The notes under the pieces: model-generated
Told to the model about the DNA's origin: nothing
Seen by the model: only the letters and a program-made list of their open reading frames with translations
Databases searched by the model: none
Source of the DNA: Candidatus Troglogloeales bacterium
Lineage (GTDB): Bacteria; Nitrospirota; Nitrospiria; SBBL01; SBBT01
Reading direction: 5' to 3'
Assembly (NCBI GenBank): GCA_005239595.1
Contig: SBBT01000077.1
Location: 1 to 17,092 of the forward strand
Length of the DNA stretch: 17,092 nucleotides
Program-made: the position numbers and the translations under genes
Shown here: positions 7,144 through 13,205 of the stretch, in pieces
Layout: every line of letters begins with the position of its first letter
How positions within the stretch are numbered: the stretch's first letter is position 1

Positions 7144-9180
7144 ATGAACGATACCTTTGTGATTTTATTCTCGCTCATCTGTGCAGGCATCGGCATTCTC
7201 TACGCATTTTATCTCTCCTACTGGGTCATGAAAAAGGATGCCGGAACGGCAGAGATGCAAAAGATTCAGGCGGCGATTCAGGAAGGGGCAGAGGCCTACA
7301 TGGCCCGGCAATTTAAAAGCATCTCCCTGGTGGCCGCTCTCCTCTTTATACTGCTTTGGGGAGCGGGCTTCTGGTCCGATCATTTTGGGCCTCTGACCGC
7401 CATTGGCTTTCTGGTCGGTGGAACGGCCTCGGCCCTTTCGGGCTACGTCGGCATGATGATTGCGGTTCGCGCCAACGCAAGAACGGCGCACGCCGCCCAT
7501 CTGGGAATGGGGGCCGCCCTTTCTCTCGCCTTCCGGGGCGGCGCGGTTACAGGGCTCCTGCTGATTAGCCTGGGACTTTTCTCCGTCGCCGGATTTTACG
7601 CCGTGGCGTCCACCCTTGCCGGAGAGGCCAGGACGGTTTCCGCCTTGCTCTCCCTTGGATTAGGGGGAAGTTTAATCTCCCTGTTCGCCCGTGTCGGGGG
7701 CGGCATCTACACCAAGGCGGCGGATGTGGGGGCCGATCTGGTCGGCAAGGTGGAAGCCGGCATCCCGGAAGACGATCCTAGAAATCCCGCCGTGATTGCC
7801 GATAACGTGGGAGACAACGTCGGCGATTGCGCTGGCATGGCCGCCGACCTCTTCGAGACCTACGCCGTCACCACGGTCGCCACCATGGCGCTCGCCCATC
7901 TTCTTTTTCCGGAATCGAAAAATGCGATGCTCTTTCCATTGCTGCTCGGAGGCATCGCCATCCTGATGACGATTGTGGGAAGCTGGTTCGTCCGGCACAA
8001 AACGGGGGAAGGGATTATGTTCACCCTTTATAAAGGCTTTATTGCCACAGCGGTTTTATCGGCGGCGGCGTTCTATCCCGCTACCTCCCTGCTGATGGAG
8101 GGAGTCGGCGGTGTTGCGGCACAAAACTATTACCTCGCAGCCTTGATCGGCCTGGGCGTAACCATCGCCCTGGTGGTGATCACCGATTACTATACCGCAA
8201 AGAAGTTTTCTCCCGTGCAGGAGATCGCCAAGGCCTCGGTCACCGGACATGGCACCAACATCATCGCGGGGCTTGCGGTCTCCCTGGAGTCAACCGCCGC
8301 GCCCGTCCTGGTGATCGGCGGGGCCATCCTGGGAAGCTACGCGCTTGCCGGCCTCTTCGGCGTCGCGATCGCCGCCGAGGCGATGTTGATGATGGCAGGC
8401 ATCGTCGTCGCCATCGACTCGTTCGGACCGATCACCGACAACGCTGGCGGGATCGCGGAGATGGCCAACATGGGTAAAGCGGTTCGCGACGTCACCGATC
8501 CCCTGGATGCCGTCGGCAACACCACCAAGGCGGTGACCAAGGGCTACGCCATCGGATCTGCCGCACTCGCCGCCATTGTCCTCTTTTCCGAATATACCCG
8601 CTCCATTTCAAAGGGAGAAGCCGTTTTTAATCTCTCGGATCCGCTTGTCTTGGTCGGCCTGTTTATCGGAGGAATGACCCCCTTTCTGTTTGGATCGCTC
8701 CTGATGAAGGCGGTGGGACAAGCGGCAGGCTCCGTTGTGGAAGAGGTACGGCGGCAATTCCGCGAGATCAAGGGAATCATGGAAGGAACGGGAAAGCCGG
8801 AATACGGGAAATGCGTCGATATCGTAACGATTGCCGCGCTTCAGAAAATGATGATCCCCTCGCTTATTCCCGTCTTGATCCCCGTGTTAGTCGGGGCAAC
8901 TCTGGGGGCCAAGGCCCTTGGAGGCGTCTTAGTCGGAAGTATCGTAACCGGGCTTTTTATCGCAATTTCAATGACATCGGGCGGCGCGGCCTGGGATAAC
9001 GCCAAAAAATATATCGAAGAGGGACATTACGGCGGCAAGAAGAGCTTAAGCCATCAGGCCGCCATCACGGGAGATACGGTCGGCGACCCTTATAAAGACA
9101 CGGCCGGCCCCGCCATTAACCCGATGATAAAAGTGATGAACCTGGTGGCCGTTCTGGTAGGCCTGTTGTTCTTCGCTTAA
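7144..9180 (+). CDS. hppA: K+-independent H+-translocating membrane pyrophosphatase
   Basis: This integral membrane enzyme hydrolyses pyrophosphate in the cytoplasm and pumps protons outwards. It is 678 residues long with about 16 hydrophobic segments, the usual bacterial size. The substrate site is intact: DVGADLVGKVE at 194-204 and DDPRNPAVIADNVGDNVGD from 210, with further conserved aspartates in the DSFGPITDNAGGIAEM and GDTVGDPYKDTAGPAINP regions. The GNTTKAVTKGYA motif has lysine 462 and threonine 465 at the positions that carry alanine in K+-dependent enzymes. That pair is the known signature of the K+-independent class, which pumps protons, not sodium. ATG 7144 is preceded by AAGGAG. 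It stands alone between divergent yajQ and convergent nrdR and would save energy by using pyrophosphate from biosynthesis. Confidence 0.97.
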   Translation: MNDTFVILFSLICAGIGILYAFYLSYWVMKKDAGTAEMQKIQAAIQEGAEAYMARQFKSISLVAALLFILLWGAGFWSDHFGPLTAIGFLVGGTASALSGYVGMMIAVRANARTAHAAHLGMGAALSLAFRGGAVTGLLLISLGLFSVAGFYAVASTLAGEARTVSALLSLGLGGSLISLFARVGGGIYTKAADVGADLVGKVEAGIPEDDPRNPAVIADNVGDNVGDCAGMAADLFETYAVTTVATMALAHLLFPESKNAMLFPLLLGGIAILMTIVGSWFVRHKTGEGIMFTLYKGFIATAVLSAAAFYPATSLLMEGVGGVAAQNYYLAALIGLGVTIALVVITDYYTAKKFSPVQEIAKASVTGHGTNIIAGLAVSLESTAAPVLVIGGAILGSYALAGLFGVAIAAEAMLMMAGIVVAIDSFGPITDNAGGIAEMANMGKAVRDVTDPLDAVGNTTKAVTKGYAIGSAALAAIVLFSEYTRSISKGEAVFNLSDPLVLVGLFIGGMTPFLFGSLLMKAVGQAAGSVVEEVRRQFREIKGIMEGTGKPEYGKCVDIVTIAALQKMMIPSLIPVLIPVLVGATLGAKALGGVLVGSIVTGLFIAISMTSGGAAWDNAKKYIEEGHYGGKKSLSHQAAITGDTVGDPYKDTAGPAINPMIKVMNLVAVLVGLLFFA

Positions 9181-9215
9181 TGTCCACCCTCGCGAAAGCG
9201 GGAGTCCGGGAATCA

Positions 9216-9755
9216 TCACACCAGGGAAGGCTCTTTCGCCTTGCCTGATGTAGGGCCCTGGGCCACCGGCTTCTCCCCTGAAAGAACCCCGTCTATGGAA
9301 CCAGGCTCGGCCAGAAGCGATTTTAATTCAGACATAAACTGGTTGATATCTTTAAACTCGCGATAGACGGAGGCAAAGCGGACATACGCCACCTGATCGA
9401 GATCGTGCAACCGCCGCATCACCTCTTCGCCAAGGATCCGGCTGTCAATCTCGGTAAATCCCATCTCCGGGATTTTCTTCTCAATCTGCTCCACAATCGA
9501 TTCAAGAAGATCGACACTCACCGGCCGTTTCTCGCACGCCTTTTTTAGTCCTGAAAAGATTTTCTGCCGGTCAAAGACCTCCCGCCGGCCGTCTTTCTTT
9601 ATCACCATCGGCAATATTTCCTCCACGCGCTCATACGTGGTATATCGCCGCTCGCAGTTTAGGCATTCCCGGCGCCGACGAATCACCTGCCCTTCCTTGG
9701 ACAGGCGCGAATCGACCACCTTGTCTTCCATATGATTACAAAATGGACATTGCAC
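9216..9755 (-). CDS. nrdR: transcriptional repressor NrdR
   Basis: NrdR represses ribonucleotide reductase genes, sensing ATP/dATP through an ATP-cone domain. The N-terminal zinc ribbon has CPFC (C3/C6) and CLNC (C31/C34) with the family's VVDSRLSKEGQVIRRRRECLNCERRYTTYER pattern, split here by position: residues 13-29 and 30-43. The ATP cone spans about 49-139. The start is GTG at 9753-9755, with GAGGT at 9764-9768; the nearby ATG is in another frame. The protein is 179 residues, longer than the usual 150-160, because of a low-complexity tail after about residue 145. It lies 98 nt downstream of glyA on the same strand, an arrangement seen in several phyla. No nrdA, nrdB or nrdJ target is in the window. 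Confidence 0.96.
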   Translation of the reverse strand: MQCPFCNHMEDKVVDSRLSKEGQVIRRRRECLNCERRYTTYERVEEILPMVIKKDGRREVFDRQKIFSGLKKACEKRPVSVDLLESIVEQIEKKIPEMGFTEIDSRILGEEVMRRLHDLDQVAYVRFASVYREFKDINQFMSELKSLLAEPGSIDGVLSGEKPVAQGPTSGKAKEPSLV

Positions 9756-9790
9756 GGTATTAGACCTCTTTTTAATTTATAAGCGCCGCG

Positions 9791-9855
9791 CCTCTCCTTT
9801 CGGGGAGGATAGGCCTTTTGGCCCCTTAATGAAGGGGCACACGCGCTCACGCGCT
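9791..9855 (-). repeat. cluster of hairpins and a short direct repeat between glyA and nrdR
   Basis: Three inverted repeats are packed in the glyA-nrdR spacer. GCCCCTT/AAGGGGC (9821-9838, 4-nt loop) is perfect. GGCC-TTTT-GGCC (9812-9823) overlaps the first by three bases, so the two cannot form together. CCTCTCC/GGGGAGG (9791-9808, 4-nt loop) has one imperfect pair. ACGCGCT is also directly repeated at 9841-9855. No run of T follows any of them on the minus strand, so they are not plain intrinsic terminators. They could slow or process the transcript and so separate glyA from nrdR expression. Confidence 0.5.
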
Positions 9856-11098
9856 AAAATGGAAATTGCCTGCAAAGAGAAAGCGTCTCTTGCCGAATCG
9901 TCTCTAACACCTCTTCCTCTTTTCGATGTTGAAGGGCCGTATCGATCAAGCTGGCGATCTTTGCCATTTCCCTCTCTTTCATCCCTCGGGTCGTTACAAT
10001 CGCCGTTCCCAAACGGATACCGCTCGCCTGTGCCGGCGGACGTTCATCGAAAGGAACCGCGTTCTTGTTCACCGTAATTCCAGCCAGATCGAGCGCCTCT
10101 TCCGCCTCTCTTCCGCTGACTCCCCGGTCCGTTAAATCAACCAGCATCAGGTGATTGTCGGTCCCCCCGGATACAATCTGATAACCCCGTAAGACCAAGG
10201 CATTCGCCAAGGCCTTCGCATTGACAACAACGTTTCTTTGGTAGTCGGCAAATTCGGCGGATTGGGCCTCTTTCAGAGCCACCGCCTTCGCGGCAATAAC
10301 ATGCATCAGAGGCCCCCCCTGAATACCGGGGAAAATCATCTTATCAATCTCTTTTGCATATTTTTGCCGGCAGAGGATCATTCCGCCGCGCGGCCCGCGC
10401 AAGGTCTTGTGGGTAGTGGTCGTCACAAAATCGGCGTAGGGAACAGGGGAAGGATGCACCCCTGCCGCAACCAACCCGGCGATATGCGCCATATCGACCA
10501 GCATGTAGGCCCCCACACGGTCGGCAATCTCACGAAATCGATCAAAATGAAGCACACGAGAGTAGGCCGAAGCCCCTACCACAAGCATCTTAGGCCGCTC
10601 CGACAGGGCCAACCGCAGCACCTCGTCATCATCAATCAGGCCAGTCTCTTTTTGCACGCCGTACGAAACCACGCGATAAAACACCCCGGAAAAATTAACG
10701 GGACTGCCATGGGTTAAATGCCCTCCATGGGCCAGCCGCATCCCTAAAATCGTATCACCCGGTTTGAGCATGGCAAAATAGACCGCCATATTGGCCTGCG
10801 AACCGGAGTGGGGCTGAACATTCACATGCTCGGCGCCAAAGAGGGCCTTTGCACGCTCAACCGCCAGCGATTCAACGATATCGACAAACTGGCACCCCCC
10901 ATAATAACGCCGGCCCGAATACCCCTCCGCGTACTTGTTGGTCATTAGAGAGCCCTGGGCCTCCAACACCGCCCGACTCACATAGTTTTCAGATGCGATC
11001 AGGATAATTTTTTCATCCTCTCGCTGACGCTCCCGCAAAATCGCATCCGCCACCTGTGGATCGCGATCGCTCAAACTCCTATTGATCCAATCGCTCAT
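9854..11098 (-). CDS. glyA: serine hydroxymethyltransferase
   Basis: This PLP enzyme interconverts serine and glycine while charging tetrahydrofolate with a one-carbon unit, feeding purine, thymidylate and methionine synthesis in the cytosol. It has 414 residues, the normal bacterial length. The PLP lysine is K231 within TTTHKTLRGPRGGMI. Other family motifs are ENYVSRAVLEAQGSLMTNKYAEGY near residue 35 (quoted in part), the PHSGSQAN loop, DMAHIAGLVAAGVHPSP and the C-terminal SGIRLGTAIVTTRGM. The ATG at 11098 has AGGGG nine nucleotides upstream. It lies 68 nt after the RCK-domain gene and 98 nt before nrdR on the same strand. I see no folate, glycine or SAM riboswitch fold in the short gap before it. 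Confidence 0.97.
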   Translation of the reverse strand: MSDWINRSLSDRDPQVADAILRERQREDEKIILIASENYVSRAVLEAQGSLMTNKYAEGYSGRRYYGGCQFVDIVESLAVERAKALFGAEHVNVQPHSGSQANMAVYFAMLKPGDTILGMRLAHGGHLTHGSPVNFSGVFYRVVSYGVQKETGLIDDDEVLRLALSERPKMLVVGASAYSRVLHFDRFREIADRVGAYMLVDMAHIAGLVAAGVHPSPVPYADFVTTTTHKTLRGPRGGMILCRQKYAKEIDKMIFPGIQGGPLMHVIAAKAVALKEAQSAEFADYQRNVVVNAKALANALVLRGYQIVSGGTDNHLMLVDLTDRGVSGREAEEALDLAGITVNKNAVPFDERPPAQASGIRLGTAIVTTRGMKEREMAKIASLIDTALQHRKEEEVLETIRQETLSLCRQFPF

Positions 11099-11166
11099 GC
11101 CTTCATTCCCCTATCATCTACTCCCGCCGTACTGTCTATATACCATGAATGATATTTGAAGACCTT

Positions 11167-11832
11167 CTAGCGGCTTACCATGAACATTTCCCGCAGCGTC
11201 TGTTCCACCTCTTTTTTCACCAGGGCCAGCACCTTATCGCCGGAATTGAACTCGGTATCCACTTTCGGAACAACAACCTCTTCCCCTCGAATAATCGAAA
11301 TAAAAATAGCCCCCTCCGGCAGGTGGATATCGCCCACCTTTTTCCCCATAATCCATGAGACGTGGGACAGATCCATCTCGATTATCTCAAGATTACCGGC
11401 CCGCAACGTAACAAGCGGAATCACCATATCATCGGCCTTAACCTGTTCTTCGATGAGAGAGTCGATTAATCGGGTCGCGCTGACGGTCGCATCCACGCCT
11501 AGAGTTGGGAAAAGTACCTCGTTTCTGGGGTCATTGACCCGCGCAATTGTTCTGGGACATTTAAACACCGACTTTGCAACTTGACAGATCACGAGGTTGT
11601 TTTCGTCGGCGCCGGTCACTGCAACCAGGACATCGGCACGGCTCGCCCCCCCTGCCCGAAGGACATTCACGCGGGAACCGTCTCCCTCCATCAGCGACTC
11701 CCCAAACACGGGCGCCATCGCCGATACCTTCCCCTTGTCTTTCTCAATGAGAAGAACCTCGTGTCCCTCGGTCAAAAGGAACTTCGCCAGATAAAACCCC
11801 ACCTTTCCCGCGCCAACGACGATAATATACAT
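11167..11832 (-). CDS. TrkA-type RCK protein (RCK_N + RCK_C)
   Basis: This cytoplasmic regulator of 221 residues has an N-terminal Rossmann domain with GAGKVG (G7, G9, G12) and acidic E30 ending the second strand, the pattern for NAD(H) or ATP binding. From about residue 135 there is an RCK_C domain (VTLRAGNLEIIEMDLSHVSW onward, with a GDIHLPEGAIFISIIRGEEVVVP core). RCK proteins gate K+ channels and K+ transporters such as Trk and Ktr in response to nucleotides. Its ATG is one base after the stop of the RCK_N-only gene, so the two are translationally coupled and probably assemble together. No TrkH or KtrB membrane subunit is in the window; the nearest transporter is the APC permease upstream in the same direction. 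Family assignment is firm; the partner is inference. Confidence 0.9.
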   Translation of the reverse strand: MYIIVVGAGKVGFYLAKFLLTEGHEVLLIEKDKGKVSAMAPVFGESLMEGDGSRVNVLRAGGASRADVLVAVTGADENNLVICQVAKSVFKCPRTIARVNDPRNEVLFPTLGVDATVSATRLIDSLIEEQVKADDMVIPLVTLRAGNLEIIEMDLSHVSWIMGKKVGDIHLPEGAIFISIIRGEEVVVPKVDTEFNSGDKVLALVKKEVEQTLREMFMVSR

Positions 11833-11833
11833 C

Positions 11834-12238
11834 CTAGCACCCCTTTTTCAGCAGCCCCATCAATTCCTTCACTGCAGAGTCGGTCGGACAGATCGTCTCC
11901 AAACCGAGGTCATTATAAACCTTGGCCAACGTCGGATCGAAGATCCGAACCAGTACCCGCGGGATATGATACTTTTTTTGCAATGCCTGGGCCACCATGA
12001 CGTTGATGTTGTCATTCCCCGTTAAAACAATAAAAACATCCACATGCCCTGAGAAGATCGATTCGGCCAGATTCTCGTTAAAAATATTTCCCTTGATCGG
12101 TTCCACGTTCGGATATTCATCCAGATTTTTAAATTTCGTCTCATCATCATCCACAATCAAGACATGATGTCCGAAAGGGCCTAACGTATTCGTAAGACGA
12201 GCCCCCAACCGCCCAGAACCGAGTATGACAATCTCCAC
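11834..12238 (-). CDS. short RCK_N-only (TrkA-N) protein
   Basis: This 134-residue protein is a lone Rossmann RCK_N domain. The glycine loop GSGRLG (G7, G9, G12) and D30 at the end of strand two indicate nucleotide binding. The later GNIFNENLAESIF, VFIVLTGNDNINVMVAQ and ARV-like RVLVRIFDPTLAKVYNDLG segments are standard for TrkA-N. The RCK_C ligand domain is absent. The start is GTG 12238, with AAGGAG 4 nt upstream. Its TAG is separated from the next ATG by a single base (TAG-G-ATG), so it is coupled to a full-length RCK protein. The expected ending is clean (LLKKGC), so this looks like a designed short form rather than a broken gene. It probably forms mixed RCK assemblies with its neighbour. 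Confidence 0.88.
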   Translation of the reverse strand: MEIVILGSGRLGARLTNTLGPFGHHVLIVDDDETKFKNLDEYPNVEPIKGNIFNENLAESIFSGHVDVFIVLTGNDNINVMVAQALQKKYHIPRVLVRIFDPTLAKVYNDLGLETICPTDSAVKELMGLLKKGC

Positions 12239-12246
12239 CTGTCTCC

Positions 12247-12277
12247 TTAAAACTTTAAGTTAAAACTTTAAGTTAAG
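12247..12277 (-). repeat. tandem 13-bp AT-rich repeat in RCK gene leader
   Basis: TTAAAACTTTAAG occurs twice head to tail (12247-12259, 12260-12272), followed by TTAAG as a partial third copy. It lies directly before the Shine-Dalgarno of the RCK_N gene, inside the predicted leader RNA. Each unit contains a CTTTAAG/CTTAAAG near-palindrome. It could be an unstructured ribosome-access element, a protein site or simple slippage. Confidence 0.5.
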
Positions 12278-12322
12278 CAAAGCAGTATAAAAACCCCATC
12301 CCCTTCCCTGCCAAGACCCCAC

Positions 12323-12350
12323 AGTATACTCCTCTTTAAGAGGATTTCAA
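12323..12350 (-). promoter_or_regulatory. promoter of the RCK gene pair with palindromic operator in the spacer
   Basis: On the minus strand TTGAAA (12345-12350) is followed after 16 nt by TATACT (12323-12328). The spacer is almost wholly occupied by a perfect palindrome, TCCTCTT-T-AAGAGGA on the plus strand (12330-12344, seven-base arms around one central base). A dimeric repressor bound there would block RNA polymerase. Predicted transcription starts near 12316, giving a leader of about 78 nt that contains the tandem AT-rich repeat. Confidence 0.6.
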
Positions 12351-12359
12351 GGGCGCGTT

Positions 12360-12387
12360 ATCCTACTAAAACAGACCCTGATGTCAA
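12360..12387 (-). promoter_or_regulatory. possible second upstream promoter for the RCK pair
   Basis: Minus strand TTGACA (12382-12387) and TAGGAT (12360-12365, 4 of 6 consensus bases) are 16 nt apart, just after the end of the USP gene. CTAAAAC (12366-12372) and GTTTTAG (12393-12399) are inverted copies flanking and overlapping the element. The -10 is weak, so confidence is limited. Confidence 0.35.
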
Positions 12388-12410
12388 TCCCCGTTTTAGG
12401 ACTCTTCGTA

Positions 12411-12977
12411 TTATGCGTGATCCAAAGGAAGTTTTGAGAGTACCACTTCGCAGGGGGCGTTTCTTAGAACAATATCCGATGTCTTTCCAAGAAGCATCCC
12501 GCGCAACCCTTTTTCCGACCGAATTCCCAGAACGATCATATCCACATCATAATCCTTTGCAATACGGGAGATCTCTTCGCCTGCCAGGCGGGCACGTTCA
12601 ACAATCTTCTTTACCGGAAGTTCATGGAGTGCCACAATCGAGTGGGCCCGCTCCAACGCGCTGTTGGCGGTCTTTTCCGCTCCCGGAAGGGGGATGCCGA
12701 GCGGCATCGTTCGTTGAACCTCAATAATATATGTCAGGATAATTTCCGCCTTCTGGTCCTCAGCCAGGCGACAGGCCAGTTCCACCCCTCTTTCGGAATA
12801 GGGAAAACCGACCGTTGGCACCAGAATCTTTTTGACCGAAAAGAGAGAGCGTCTCGCCTTCGCCGCGGCGGCCGGAATGTAGGCAGGGGGATGAAGCATC
12901 CAGAAAAGGACGGAAACCAGAGAGGCAACAAACAGAAAAACGATGATGGCCCCAATCGGATGCACATGCGCCGTCAT
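12411..12977 (-). CDS. membrane-anchored universal stress protein (UspA domain)
   Basis: The 188-residue product has one hydrophobic helix (about 8-28), a proline/alanine/basic linker (29-47) and a UspA fold (48-end) starting VKKILVPTVGFPYSERGVEL. The USP domain should face the cytoplasm. The ATP-loop region reads GIRSEKGLRGMLLGKTSDIVL. The usual G-x2-G-x9-G-(S/T) motif has serine for the second glycine and lysine before the threonine, so nucleotide binding is possible but not assured. USP domains are commonly attached to or encoded next to ion and amino-acid transporters and regulate them. Its start overlaps the stop of the preceding small membrane protein (ATGA), and the APC permease lies just upstream, so the three are surely one transcription unit. 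Confidence 0.88.
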   Translation of the reverse strand: MTAHVHPIGAIIVFLFVASLVSVLFWMLHPPAYIPAAAAKARRSLFSVKKILVPTVGFPYSERGVELACRLAEDQKAEIILTYIIEVQRTMPLGIPLPGAEKTANSALERAHSIVALHELPVKKIVERARLAGEEISRIAKDYDVDMIVLGIRSEKGLRGMLLGKTSDIVLRNAPCEVVLSKLPLDHA

Positions 12978-13168
12978 ATTTCCCCCTTGAATACCTTATA
13001 GAACAAATAAAACCGGTATCCGCCATAAACGACAAACCCCACGCCCATCACATATGCCATGAGCGACGCGCCCGACACCACGGCCCGATAGACCATGATC
13101 CCCCCAACAACAATAAAGAGCACCATGTTGGTCAACATCACATAGTCTCTGAAACGCCATGGCCCCAT
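12974..13168 (-). CDS. small two-helix membrane protein in the APC/USP operon
   Basis: I do not recognise this 64-residue protein. The frame runs back to 13279, overlapping the permease, but I start at ATG 13168 because GGGGAG lies 7 nt upstream. It has a short basic N-terminus (MGPWRFRDYVML), a helix at about 11-28, a second at about 34-55, and a positively charged end (YKVFKGEI), predicting both termini inside. It begins 37 nt after the permease stop and its TGA overlaps the USP start by 4 nt. It is therefore coupled to the membrane-anchored USP and is a plausible accessory subunit of the transporter. Confidence 0.75.
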   Translation of the reverse strand: MGPWRFRDYVMLTNMVLFIVVGGIMVYRAVVSGASLMAYVMGVGFVVYGGYRFYLFYKVFKGEI

Positions 13169-13205
13169 CCGTTTTCTCCCCTCTTTTTCCGTATGAGGGG
13201 ATATA

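Noticed and set aside
9189..9202. Possible terminator hairpin after hppA (CTCGC-GAAA-GCGGG)
   Set aside because: Only five pairs, one of them G-U, and no following T tract; too weak to call.
10238..10717. 159-residue plus-strand open frame opposite glyA
   Set aside because: It lies wholly antisense to a clearly real glyA, its translation resembles no protein family, and it has no ribosome binding site of note. It is a shadow of GC-rich codons.
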